A stretch of DNA of 64,000 bases, taken from contig BTPG01000006.1 in NCBI GenBank assembly GCA_036245525.1, positions 73,524,227-73,588,226 on the forward strand. The letters are read 5' to 3'. Positions 11,084-21,208 of the stretch are shown here, in pieces. The notes beneath the pieces were generated by a model. The model ran no database searches and was not told where the DNA came from. It saw only the letters and a list, made by a program, of their open reading frames with translations. A program made the position numbers and the translations under genes. Positions within the stretch are counted from its first letter, which is position 1, and each line of letters opens with the position of its first letter. The DNA comes from Semisulcospira habei (lineage: Eukaryota; Mollusca; Gastropoda; Semisulcospiridae).

Positions 11084-11164
11084 TTAACTCATTCGCGGCC
11101 AGCCGCATCTGGATGCGCGGCTTATGCCGCGCATACGGATGCGGCTGGCCACGAATGAGTTAAC
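11084..11164. repeat. Family C near-perfect palindrome (copy 2)
   Basis: Outer arms are TTAACTCATTCGCGGCCA and TGGCCACGAATGAGTTAA. Compared with the copy at 2046, both arms changed together, so pairing is preserved. Confidence 0.88.
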
Positions 11165-11193
11165 CCGACTACCGCCGGAACACAGCAACAATC

Positions 11194-11325
11194 ACCCAAA
11201 TGCAAGGTACATGGATCTATCCTAATATTCCTTGGGGCTCACGAGGACCTATATGCCACTTGCTCATGTTCGTGTGCATCAAGCAGACAGCAGTGAAATC
11301 TGCGATGTTTTTAGAAACATAATCT
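11194..11325 (+). repeat. Left arm of a 1.1-kb-spaced inverted repeat
   Basis: The segment from CCCAAATGCAAGGTAC to GCGATGTTTTTAGAAAC is found inverted at 12150-12336. It contains a half-degenerate family A hairpin, and it lacks the 61-bp palindrome that interrupts the other arm. Confidence 0.75.
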
Positions 11326-11347
11326 CTGGCTGCTGGTAGCGAAGTGG

Positions 11348-11552
11348 TTAACTCAGTTAACCCCAAGGCCGCATTTCCTAATGTTTTTGAGGTTTCATCT
11401 AACGACTAGTTACCGTTTCCACAAGATGGATCGACCATGATAATTCAAGGGTAGTGACAGATTAGCTTGGCGCCGCGCTAAACTGTCACTACCCTTGAAT
11501 TATCATGGTTGATTCATCACCTGCTGCAGTGCGTCGGAGCTAAATGAGTTAA
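11348..11552. mobile_element. Family B miniature element (copy 2)
   Basis: Begins TTAACTCAGTTAACCCC and ends GTCGGAGCTAAATGAGTTAA. The central stem pairs ATAATTCAAGGGTAGTGAC with GTCACTACCCTTGAATTAT around TTGGCGCC. Confidence 0.8.
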
Positions 11553-11628
11553 CTCATTCGAGACGTGCCGCATCCGAGTACGAGGCAAAAGCCACTTATC
11601 CGACTACAGCTCATCTCAAATGAGTTAT
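11548..11628. repeat. Family C palindrome, decayed (copy 3)
   Basis: The left half, TTAACTCATTCGAGACGTGC, matches the family. The right half has diverged and pairs poorly. It overlaps the TTAA end of the preceding family B element. Confidence 0.6.
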
Positions 11629-11629
11629 T

Positions 11630-12150
11630 TTTCATAACTACTGAAAGGTTCCCATGTTATCTGGCTCTTGTTCAAGTTTGCAATTGTTGTAGCCGCACTT
11701 GTTCAGACATCGGTATTTACACTGGTATAATTATCAGGTCAACAAAATAATACATAATGTATACGCACCTCTTTAGAATCGAGATGCCAATCCAGCGCGC
11801 GATAGCTCCTCGGAGGAAGGCACACACTGATGAAGTGGAAATATAACCCAGTGAGTAACACGCTCTCGGGTTGTCATCATCCGCTGTTGCCAACTGCGGC
11901 TTACTTCGACACGAAGACCTTGGGAGCTACATAATTCCAAAAATGTCGCATTTCTTTTGCTCGTCAGTATTATAGTGTTTCCGATGATTCCAAAACTGTC
12001 GCATTTCTTTTCCTCGTCAGTATAGTACGTACTACCCTGGCCCACATTGGGCCCAGTCCCACCCGGAAAACCAAATTATTTCTGTTACCTTCTCAGACAA
12101 CGCACGTCCAATATGTTTGCCCGATTTGCAAAAGATGTCTAATAAAATAA
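11630..12150. other. No recognisable feature
   Basis: Small open frames only. A short internal repeat, TCGCATTTCTTTNCTCGTCA, occurs twice (about 11945 and 11998). Confidence 0.45.
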
Positions 12151-12336
12151 ATTGTTTATAAAAACATCGCATATTTCACTATCTGACTGATGCACACGAA
12201 CATGAGCAAGAGGCATATACCCAATGCGCAAAAGGCCATAGGGCCGACGTCGGCCCGATGGCCTTTTCAGCTCTGGGTAGGTCCTTGTGAACCCCAAAGA
12301 ATATTAAGGATAGATCCATGTACCTTGCATTTGGGG
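12150..12336 (-). repeat. Right arm of the inverted repeat, carrying a palindrome insertion
   Basis: Reverse complement of 11194-11325, interrupted at 12219-12279 by the family F palindrome. This gives a filled site beside the empty site in the other arm. Confidence 0.75.
12219..12279. repeat. Family F palindrome inserted in the repeat arm (copy 2)
   Basis: Arms AAAAGGCCATNGGGCCGACG and its complement, with ends ACCCAATGCG and CTCTGGGTA. It is absent from the corresponding place in the inverted partner near 11240-11250. Confidence 0.8.
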
Positions 12337-12394
12337 GACTGTTATTCAGAAGCATGTATTTTGTTTGTTAATTACATTCACTCCCGTATCGAAC

Positions 12395-12408
12395 TTATCG
12401 AATAGTGG
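12395..12408 (+). repeat. 14-bp direct repeat left of the satellite array
   Basis: TTATCGAATAGTGG, identical to 16639-16652 on the other side of the array. It is separated from the first unit by two G residues. Confidence 0.85.
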
Positions 12409-12410
12409 GG

Positions 12411-15400
12411 TTACAAAGTAAAGTAGATTATAGCACTGTCAGGGGAGAGAAATGTGCATGATCGACCAGTGATCATAGATCTACTGTGGCCAAAGCACAA
12501 AAAAAAAAAAAAGAGATAGGAAAGAGAGGGGGCGCTAAAAAAGTGACTGAAAGCAATGCATATGGAAGCCCCCCCGAAGGGGGGCGTATCACATATCCCA
12601 CTGTTCCAGCCACTCAGTGCATGGAAATCTAAATCTAGGTCCCCCCGAGGGGGGTCCAGATATTTAGCCGGTGTGGACAGCTGTTTCGGTCTTGGCGACC
12701 TCCTCAGCACACCATCGGCGATACTGGAGGAGGCAGGAATTTCTGCCCACCTGCAAAGACAACCACATTTTACTGTGGTGTCTGCAAGGGCATACATTCC
12801 ATGCCACCACCTAGAGCCAAATTTCCATGCACCCTAAAAGAGAACCTACCAAAAGGGGGGAAGGGGTTGCAGTCGATATTGTAGTAGTAAATGAAAAGAA
12901 AAGGGGAGACTGCCAGTGCTAATATTTTAGGAAGGTTACAAAGTAAAGTAGATTATAGCACTGTCAGGGGAGAGAAATGTGCATGATCGACCAGTGATCA
13001 TAGATCTACTGTGGCCAAAGCACACACAAAAAAAAAAGAGATAGGAAAGAGAGGGGGCGCTAAAAAAAGTGACTGAAAGCAATGCATATGGAAGCCCCCC
13101 CGAAGGGGGGCGTATCACATATCCCACTGTTCCAGCCACTCAGTGCATGGAAATCTAAATCTAGGTCCCCCCGAGGGGGGTCCAGATATTTAGCCGGTGT
13201 GGACAGCTGTTTCGGTCTTGGCGACCTCCTCAGCACACCATCGGCGATACTGGAGGAGGCAGGAATTTCTGCCCACCTGCAAAGACAACCACATTTTACT
13301 GTGGTGTCTGCAAGGGCATACATTCCATGCCACCACCTAGAGCCAAATTTCCATGCACCCTAAAAGAGAACCTACCAAAAGGGGGGAAGGGGTTGCAGTC
13401 GATATTGTAGTAGTAAATGAAAAGAAAAGGGGAGACTGCCAGTGCTAATATTTTAGGAAGGTTACAAAGTAAAGTAGATTATAGCACTGTCAGGGGAGAG
13501 AAATGTGCATGATCGACCAGTGATCATAGATCTACTGTGGTCAAAGCACAAAAAAAAAAAGAGATAGGAAAGAGAGGGGGCGCTAAAAAAGTGACTGAAA
13601 GCAATGCATATGGAAGCCCCCCCGAAGGGGGGCGTATCACATATCCCACTGTTCCAGCCACTCAGTGCATGGAAATCTAAATCTAGGTCCCCCCGAGGGG
13701 GGTCCAGATATTTAGCCGGTGTGGACAGCTGTTTCGGTCTTGGCGACCTCCTCAGCACACCATCGGCGATACTGGAGGAGGCAGGAATTTCTGCCCACCT
13801 GCAAAGACAACCACATTTTACTGTGGTGTCTGCAAGGGCATACATTCCATGCCACCACCTAGAGCCAAATTTCCATGCACCCTAAAAGAGAACCTACCAA
13901 AAGGGGGGAAGGGGTTGCAGTCGATATTGTAGTAGTAAATGAAAAGAAAAGGGGAGACTGCCAGTGCTAATATTTTAGGAAGGTTACAAAGTAAAGTAGA
14001 TTATAGCACTGTCAGGGGAGAGAAATGTGCATGATCGACCAGTGATCATAGATCTACTGTGGCCAAAGCACAAAAAAAAAAAGAGATAGGAAAGAGAGGG
14101 GGCGCTAAAAAAGTGACTGAAAGCAATGCATATGGAAGCCCCCCCGAAGGGGGGCGTATCACATATCCCACTGTTCCAGCCACTCAGTGCATGGAAATCT
14201 AAATCTAGGTCCCCCCGAGGGGGGTCCAGATATTTAGCCGGTGTGGACAGCTGTTTCGGTCTTGGCGACCTCCTCAGCACACCATCGGCGATACTGGAGG
14301 AGGCAGGAATTTCTGCCCACCTGCAAAGACAACCACATTTTACTGTGATGTCTGCAAGGGCATACATTCCATGCCACCACCTAGAGCCAAATTTCCATGC
14401 ACCCTAAAAGAGAACCTACCAAAAGGGGGGAAGGGGTTGCAGTCGATATTGTAGTAGTAAATGAAAAGAAAAGGGGAGACTGCCAGTGCTAATATTTTAG
14501 GAAGGTTACAAAGTAAAGTAGATTATAGCACTGTCAGGGGAGAGAAATGTGCATGATCGACCAGTGATCATAGATCTACTGTGGCCAAAGCACAAAAAAA
14601 AAAAAGAGATAGGAAAGAGAGGGGGCGCTAAAAAAGTGACTGAAAGCAATGCATATGGAAGCCCCCCCGAAGGGGGGCGTATCACATATCCCACTGTTCC
14701 AGCCACTCAGTGCATGGAAATCTAAATCTAGGTCCCCCCGAGGGGGGTCCAGATATTTAGCCGGTGTGGACAGCTGTTTCGGTCTTGGCGACCTCCTCAG
14801 CACACCATCGGCGATACTGGAGGAGGCAGGAATTTCTGCCCACCTGCAAAGACAACCACATTTTACTGTGGTGTCTGCAAGGGCATACATTCCATGCCAC
14901 CACCTAGAGCCAAATTTCCATGCACCCTAAAAGAGAACCTACCAAAAGGGGGGAAGGGGTTGCAGTCGATATTGTAGTAGTAAATGAAAAGAAAAGGGGA
15001 GACTGCCAGTGCTAATATTTTAGGAAGGTTACAAAGTAAAGTAGATTATAGCACTGTCAGGGGAGAGAAATGTGCATGATCGACCAGTGATCATAGATCT
15101 ACTGTGGCCAAAGCACAAAAAAAAAAAGAGATAGGAAAGAGAGGGGGCGCTAAAAAAGTGACTGAAAGCAATGCATATGGAAGCCCCCCCGAAGGGGGGC
15201 GTATCACATATCCCACTGTTCCAGCCACTCAGTGCATGGAAATCTAAATCTAGGTCCCCCCGAGGGGGGTCCAGATATTTAGCCGGTGTGGACAGCTGTT
15301 TCGGTCTTGGCGACCTCCTCAGCACACCATCGGCGATACTGGAGGAGGCAGGAATTTCTGCCCACCTGCAAAGACAACCACATTTTACTGTGGTGTCTGC

Positions 15401-16626
15401 AAGGGCATACATTCCATGCCACCACCTAGAGCCAAATTTCCATGCACCCTAAAAGAGAACCTACCAAAAGGGGGGAAGGGGTTGCAGTCGATATTGTAGT
15501 AGTAAATGAAAAGAAAAGGGGAGACTGCCAGTGCTAATATTTTAGGAAGGTTACAAAGTAAAGTAGATTATAGCACTGTCAGGGGAGAGAAATGTGCATG
15601 ATCGACCAGTGATCATAGATCTACTGTGGCCAAAGCACAAAAAAAAAAAAAAAAGAGATAGGAAAGAGAGGGGGCGCTAAAAAAGTGACTGAAAGCAATG
15701 CATATGGAAGCCCCCCCGAAGGGGGGCGTATCACATATCCCACTGTTCCAGCCACTCAGTGCATGGAAATCTAAATCTAGGTCCCCCCGAGGGGGGTCCA
15801 GATATTTAGCCGGTGTGGACAGCTGTTTCGGTCTTGGCGACCTCCTCAGCACACCATCGGCGATACTGGAGGAGGCAGGAATTTCTGCCCACCTGCAAAG
15901 ACAACCACATTTTACTGTGGTGTCTGCAAGGGCATACATTCCATGCCACCACCTAGAGCCAAATTTCCATGCACCCTAAAAGAGAACCTACCAAAAGGGG
16001 GGAAGGGGTTGCAGTCGATATTGTAGTAGTAAATGAAAAGAAAAGGGGAGACTGCCAGTGCTAATATTTTAGGAAGGTTACAAAGTAAAGTAGATTATAG
16101 CACTGTCAGGGGAGAGAAATGTGCATGATCGACCAGTGATCATAGATCTACTGTGGCCAAAGCACAAAAAAAAAAAAAAAAGAGATAGGAAAGAGAGGGG
16201 GCGCTAAAAAAGTGACTGAAAGCAATGCATATGGAAGCCCCCCCGAAGGGGGGCGTATCACATATCCCACTGTTCCAGCCACTCAGTGCATGGAAATCTA
16301 AATCTAGGTCCCCCCGAGGGGGGTCCAGATATTTAGCCGGTGTGGACAGCTGTTTCGGTCTTGGCGACCTCCTCAGCACACCATCGGCGATACTGGAGGA
16401 GGCAGGAATTTCTGCCCACCTGCAAAGACAACCACATTTTACTGTGGTGTCTGCAAGGGCATACATTCCATGCCACCACCTAGAGCCAAATTTCCATGCA
16501 CCCTAAAAGAGAACCTACCAAAAGGGGGGAAGGGGTTGCAGTCGATATTGTAGTAGTAAATGAAAAGAAAAGGGGAGACTGCCAGTGCTAATATTTTAGG
16601 AAGGTTACAAAGTAAAGTAGATTATT
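12411..16626 (+). repeat. Tandem array of eight 522-527 bp units
   Basis: Unit starts are 12411, 12936, 13462, 13984, 14506, 15029, 15551 and 16078, with a 22-bp partial unit at 16605-16626. The units are almost identical. Length differences come mainly from an A run about 85 bp into each unit. I saw only isolated base changes, for example at about 13541 and 14347. Each unit contains the hairpin-forming GCCCCCCCGAAGGGGGGC and GGTCCCCCCGAGGGGGGTCC. Open frames of 93 codons (plus) and up to 128 codons (minus) recur because the units are copies. The unit start matches the TIR of the dispersed element at 37049-37416. Confidence 0.97.
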
Positions 16627-16638
16627 TCTTTTTTTTTT

Positions 16639-16652
16639 TTATCGAATAGTGG
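16639..16652 (+). repeat. 14-bp direct repeat right of the satellite array
   Basis: A second copy of TTATCGAATAGTGG. It is preceded by a T run (16629-16640) that separates it from the last partial unit. Confidence 0.85.
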
Positions 16653-16654
16653 TG

Positions 16655-16860
16655 TGCTTTGATTTGCTCTGTTTTGATTTGTGTGCTTTTTATCGTTTCG
16701 TTCCGTTCCTTTTTGTTTCGTTTTGAGGTGTTTGGTTTTATTTCGTTTTGTTGCGTTTCGTTTCATTTCGTTTCTTCTCCTTTCCTTTCAGTTCGTTTTG
16801 TTTCGTTCCGTTTCGTTTCGTTTTGTGTGTTTTGTTGTTCCGTTGTTTTGTTTTGAATTC
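16655..16860 (+). repeat. Degenerate (TTTCG)n-type repeat
   Basis: T-rich with recurring GTTTCGTTTTG and GTTCCGTT. The Phe/Ser-rich open frames here are composition artefacts. Confidence 0.85.
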
Positions 16861-17116
16861 AAAGCGAATACTAGTTACCATCCGGCTTCTGTTGGCGAAA
16901 ACACATGTCCAGGTTCTATTTAGTGGTATTTGAGTTGTTGTATGAACTCAATAGTTACATCAAACTGACGTTGATTCATATTTCTGATTTCTCAATATGA
17001 GTTATGCTTTCGCAATATGCGACTGATTTTGCAATTCTGACGTCGTATTGCTGCATTTGCTTTCTTGTGGCTTTTCATGTGTCAATAGCTCTTTTTAATC
17101 CAGTGCCAAATGCGAC

Positions 17117-17207
17117 AGATCCCCACGACGATAAGGTTAAAGGGCAGTGCCTGATGAGCCTGGCGCCTTCAGAGGCGCCAAGCTCATCAGGTGAGTACCC
17201 TTGTGAT
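17117..17207. repeat. Palindromic hairpin related to the family B core
   Basis: CCTGATGAGCNTGGCGCC pairs with GGCGCCAAGCTCATCAGG around TTCAGA. The TTGGCGCC core is shared with family B elements. Confidence 0.75.
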
Positions 17208-17219
17208 GCCGTAAAATAG

Positions 17220-17660
17220 ATCTGTGCAATGCTTGCGTCTGGTACCGTGTTTTAAAACTTTAGGCTGAAAAGTAATTTATTCTGTAAAATGTGTACAGGC
17301 GTGTGATTAAAAAAAAATATAACTCGCACCCTTTCCCGACCATATCGTACAAGGCTGTCTCGGCCCAAGTGTGGTGATACTGATTGTGCGGTTTCCGCTG
17401 CACTTTTGATGTTTTGCTTAGATGCCGCATAAAGATTATACCAACAACAGACACATTTTGTAAAAGTAAAATCTGCTTATATAGGGCGATTTCAAAGAAA
17501 TATTTGTTATGTAAAGTTTTCCTGCTCGTACTGCCGATCATTCATAGTGACGCGCTGTCTTGCCTACAGCCCATTGCGCTTTCTCGCCTCTCGCGCTAGA
17601 GAGCGGCCTAGTTTGGGGGAACTCTAAGCATGTCTGATATTTTCTCCAGGAAACAACTTT
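17220..17660. other. No recognisable feature
   Basis: Overlapping short open frames on both strands, with no recognisable domain and no repeat structure. Confidence 0.45.
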
Positions 17661-17673
17661 ATAAATGTTGATT

Positions 17674-17704
17674 TTATTTATTTATTTATTTATTTATTTA
17701 TTTT
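17674..17704. repeat. (TTTA)n microsatellite
   Basis: Short tetranucleotide run. Confidence 0.9.
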
Positions 17705-17845
17705 ACAATACTGCTGCTAAAAAGGGTAAATTTAACATTTCTTACGTCTGCCTACTCACTTATCTTGTCAAGATATTAAAGTTATCAGGCAAGGAAATAC
17801 TGGGAACCCGTTGTTGTCACACATTTGAGCAATCAGATCGGCCCT

Positions 17846-17947
17846 AAAGAAAGCAACTTTAAGTAAGAGGGATAGGTCCTCATGAGCCCCCGCAGTTGCG
17901 GGGGCTCATGAGGACCTATCCCTCTTGCAGAAAGAAAGCAACTTTAA
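17846..17947. mobile_element. Family A palindrome with 17-bp target duplication (copy 10)
   Basis: A 68-bp insert (17863-17930) has perfect 30-bp arms (17865-17894 and 17897-17926). Identical direct repeats AAAGAAAGCAACTTTAA lie at 17846-17862 and 17931-17947. This copy lacks the longer TAACCCC ends, so it suggests that the palindrome alone can be the unit that inserts. Confidence 0.88.
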
Positions 17948-18020
17948 ATTCGCCAAAGAACATTTGCTTACAACGTGTTGTGGTGATTTATATTGCCAAA
18001 CATACTGTTCAAAAGCTTCA

Positions 18021-18131
18021 ACTCAGTCAAAGGCGCCCCGCATTAATAGCTGCGAAAGTGTCGTATAGCGTTGCCGGCGGCACCGCTAACGACACTTCCG
18101 GAACTATTGATGCGTGGAGCCTTGAATGAGT
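18021..18131. repeat. Imperfect palindrome
   Basis: ACTCAGTCAAAGGCGCC and the later GGAGCCTTGAATGAGT are inverted. The inner GAAAGTGTCGTATAGCG pairs imperfectly with CGCTAACGACACTTC. Confidence 0.7.
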
Positions 18132-18740
18132 CAGATACGCATAACCGCTGAAAGACACGAACCAGTTTTCCACAAGATAACAGTTGAAACTGAAAGTGAA
18201 AGAGGTAAAACTACATTTTTTCCCCTTCCGTCCGTCCATAGAATTTCGCAGAAGTTGGTGGGGTACGGGGAGGGAGGGGGAGAGGGAGGGCATTGGGTTA
18301 AAATCATGACACGCTATTTATAATATTTTCTTTTTCAGACTTTAAAAGAAAATCGCAGTTGTCCCTGAATTGTGAAGCGTCTTGTGAAAAGAAAAATTTG
18401 AGTCATTTCCAAATCTAAAATTGTCGAGATTTGTTACTGTTAAACTATACGCGGCGCAGTCTGAAGCTGTGACTCTAACCCCCCCCCCCCCCCCCCCCCG
18501 ATCCCGGGCACCCCCCCCCCCTCATCCCAAGCAAAGGCATTCGTGCGCTGGTCTGTGATTTGGAACCTTACGGCTTCACGACATGGGTCCAAAATCACAG
18601 GTCCGCGCATATTTATGAAACGTGATCGTTTCCACCAAACGTGATAGCATCAGAGAGGGACTGAATCAATTGGAACTGTAGGCCTCCCAACCCGGTGATG
18701 TATGTTTGCTTTTCCTTCACCTGTAAAAGCACGGCACAAG
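18132..18740. other. No gene; G-rich and C-rich tracts
   Basis: Contains GGGAGGGAGGGGGAGAGGG near 18270 and a C run at 18480-18500. No protein or repeat family was recognised. Confidence 0.5.
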
Positions 18741-18742
18741 TC

Positions 18743-19190
18743 TTAACCCCTTGACTGTCGAGAAAAAAATGAACTGCAAGAGGCATAGATCCTCATGAGC
18801 CCCCGCGACTGCGGGGGCTCATGAGGATCTATGTCTCTTGCTAAAACCATTTTGTGTCCACTGCATGTTCTTTGGACAGTCGTGGCTTTTTCGTCGTTCA
18901 GTGAACACAGATTTCAGAAGCCAAATGTACCTACTGCAGGAATCGTCGCGACAAAAACCTCTACCTACAGCCAAAGGGTTACCCCTTCAGTCCTAGCCTG
19001 TGACGCTCAGGATACCACCCATTTTGCAAGAGGCATAGACGCAAATCGTCCCGTACAGTCCCGGCGGCTCACGTCGGTCTGTCCTTCATCACAGTCTCGT
19101 AAGAGCATATATGAGGAGCTTTCCCACGGCAGTGAATGTGTGATGATTTCAGACACGTCATTTGTAGTCGCTGGTAGCAAAGGGGTTAGA
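18743..19190. mobile_element. Family A miniature element (copy 11), long form
   Basis: Left end TTAACCCCTTGACTGTCGAG. Palindrome at 18776-18841. Then a body with TTTTGTGTCCACTGCATG and GATTTCAGAAGCC shared with copies 8 and 12. A second, degenerate hairpin lies at about 19023-19095, and the right end is AGCAAAGGGGTTAGAC. The size suggests two units joined. Confidence 0.65.
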
Positions 19191-19399
19191 CGAGGACGAC
19201 TGCCTTAATCTGGGGATGTAAACGAGGCTGGGATCTGTCAGCAAGAGCAATAAAATCATGTGGTACCCATGGTTCATGAGACTCTAATCTTCTAGTTGTT
19301 GGAAGGTGTTGGACAAAGAACTGCGGAAAAGAGTACAGTGTCCCGGAAAAAAACACTAACAGTGTCCTAGCAACGACCTATTTTTTCACGATACATGTC

Positions 19400-19625
19400 C
19401 GATCGTGAATTATGCTAATGATGTTTTCTTGATTGACTGCGTGCATTCTACGTTATGCTTGCGCGACGTGTGTCGCACAGCAACTAGGGATGAACGTGCT
19501 CAACAACCAATCAAAACGAAGTTTCGAAAATAAGCAACCAATCGCGAAATAAAGAACTGCTATTAGCAACGATCACAAACACTTCAATACCTAATATTTA
19601 AACGCTAGATGCATGGGACGGAGCA
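19400..19625 (+). promoter_or_regulatory. Putative promoter of the cysteine-rich module gene
   Basis: A TATA-like ATATTTAAA (19594-19602) lies about 110 bp before the signal-peptide ATG, which allows a 5' UTR starting near 19625. Two CCAAT motifs (AACCAATCAAAAC near 19508 and AACCAATCGCG near 19540) and an octamer-like ATGCTAAT (19413-19420) lie upstream. Position and motifs are seen; promoter activity is inferred. Confidence 0.5.
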
Positions 19626-19711
19626 GTGGCCCCAGCTTCGGGACAAGAGGACATTAGGACCGGCCATACAGATCACTTTAAGGCAGGAGGACTTGAGACC
19701 CGCAGCAAACG

Positions 19712-19757
19712 ATGCATCACATTTGCCTGTTATCGATTTTTCTGCTCTTCGTTTCAG
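19712..19757 (+). CDS. Exon 1: signal peptide of a secreted cysteine-rich module protein
   Basis: The exon encodes MHHICLLSIFLLFVS plus the first base of a Gly codon and ends at a GTAAGA donor. It is a textbook signal peptide: a short polar start, a hydrophobic core of about ten residues and a small residue at the end. The phase-1 donor matches the phase-1 acceptor at 21209, where the reading frame continues as GVKSQDAGAPC. The start was chosen because it is the only ATG giving a hydrophobic leader after the TATA-like box. The protein would be secreted or membrane-bound. No transcript evidence is available, so the link to the downstream exons is inferred from phase, strand and logic. Confidence 0.65.
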
Positions 19758-19837
19758 GTAAGAAGCTCGAGAATCAGTCGAGAACAATGCGCGTCTTCTA
19801 AAAAAAAAAGGAATCGGAATCTGAAAATTTACTGCAC

Positions 19838-19932
19838 TACCCGGTATGCCAAGGTCCTCATGCCGCCGTCGGTCGCAGTCGGCCCGCGCACTCCCGGGCC
19901 GTGCGCGGGACAACTGCGGCCTTTTCATGAAG
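19838..19932. repeat. Family F-like GC-rich palindrome in intron 1
   Basis: The nested stem GGCCCGCGCAC with GTGCGCGGG is the same inner motif as at 8882-8993. Outer flanks are ACTACCCGGTATGCCAAGG and CGGCCTTTTCATG. Confidence 0.7.
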
Positions 19933-19939
19933 TCTTCGT

Positions 19940-20870
19940 GTAAACACTGTAAGAACTGATTAAGAATGTTATATATTATGTTGTAAAGGAATTAAGACTT
20001 GGAATGTGACTAAAACAATCCAAAGTTGCCTTTTCAAACTATGAATGTAGAAAGCTGCATATTTGCTGTGAAGAAATAGGAAATCGGGATTGATTAAAAG
20101 GACTCAGACTAGAATGATTCCTAGTCCTTAATCGTTTTCAAACTATGCTATCTGCAACCGGTTAACCTTCAGTCTTTCCAAAGTGTCACCAAATAAGTTT
20201 TTATTCTTGGTTTGGATCACGTTTTTCTCTATGTAAGTGTCAGTTTCACATTACAGCTTAGCTTACAAGGTTTGTTTAGTATCTCAGCTTATAGTAGCAT
20301 GTGCATGAATTGATTTATTGTGGAAAAAAATAGACGCACCGTAAAAGGCGTTGAAATGTTGAGTAAATTTATGTTGGAAAACAAGCTGAATTCTCGTAAC
20401 TTTATCCTTGCCTATATTTGGACACTTTAGGTATGCTATTTGGTATTGGCTGTGAGTGCGATGAATAAAAACAAATGTCCTTATGTTAATGTCACTCGGT
20501 TCTGTTAAATTCATTTCAGTTCAGTAAAACAGATACACAACAGAAATTGTGCTTACTGAACGAAAGACCTGAATGAAACTAACTATTTACGTCAATGCGA
20601 CAACAAAGAAGCAAGCACAACTACTAAAATTAATTCAAATTCAGTTCAATGAAAAAAATCTCGTCAGTCCGTAACAAGTCATGTTCCAAAATGTAATTAG
20701 TGGGTGAGGTCGTGCTAAGTGTCCAGTGACATGAACTAACTAGCCGATGTATGTGTGTGTTAATTCAATTTTTGTTTTCTCCTTTTTTCCCCATTTTTTT
20801 CTTTTTATTTATTTTTTATCTTTTTGTTGCGCAGTTTTCTTTTCCCAATAATTGCTAAAATAGTTGATTA
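19940..20870. other. Intron 1 sequence, no feature recognised
   Basis: AT-rich, with a minor hairpin near 20098-20133 (AAGGACTCAGACTAG). Nothing coding is supported. Confidence 0.5.
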
Positions 20871-20875
20871 TAAAT

Positions 20876-21107
20876 ATTAACACCTTCACTGCCGAGAAAA
20901 AAGAACACGATCCAAATGCAAGAGGCATAGATCATCATGAGCCCCCGCGACAGCGGGGGCTCATGAGGATCTACGCCACTTGCTGAGACCAATTTGTATT
21001 CATGTTTCTTGGACGGCCTTGGCTTTTGGTCGTGCAATGAACCAAGACTTCAGGAACAATAATGTACGTAGGCCTACAGTGTATGTACCATGGCAGGGAA
21101 GGGGTAC
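20876..21107. mobile_element. Family A miniature element in intron 1 (copy 12)
   Basis: Left end TTAACACCTTCACTGCCGAG, palindrome 20918-20983, right end GGCAGGGAAGGGGTAC. The body TTTCTTGGACGGCCTTGGC matches copies 8 and 11. Confidence 0.75.
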
Positions 21108-21208
21108 ACGGCCTTGCCCATGCAGCCACCGGTTCTGTTTACATTACCATTGGCTGCATAATGGACCATGCCATCATTTTCCGTATATTTCTGACGCCTT
21201 TTTTTCAG

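Noticed and set aside
12411..16506. Repeated open frames of 93 codons (plus) and 108-128 codons (minus) in every satellite unit
   Set aside because: They are intact only because the units are near-identical copies. The two strands overlap, no domain is recognisable, and the minus frame changes length with the A-run length.
12411..16626. A CRISPR array
   Set aside because: The units are over 500 bp with no unique spacers, the context is an animal genome, and there are no cas genes.
17153..17196. A hammerhead ribozyme, suggested by CTGATGAG
   Set aside because: The conserved GAAA and the three-stem arrangement are missing. CTGATGAG is one arm of a simple hairpin whose other arm is CTCATCAG.
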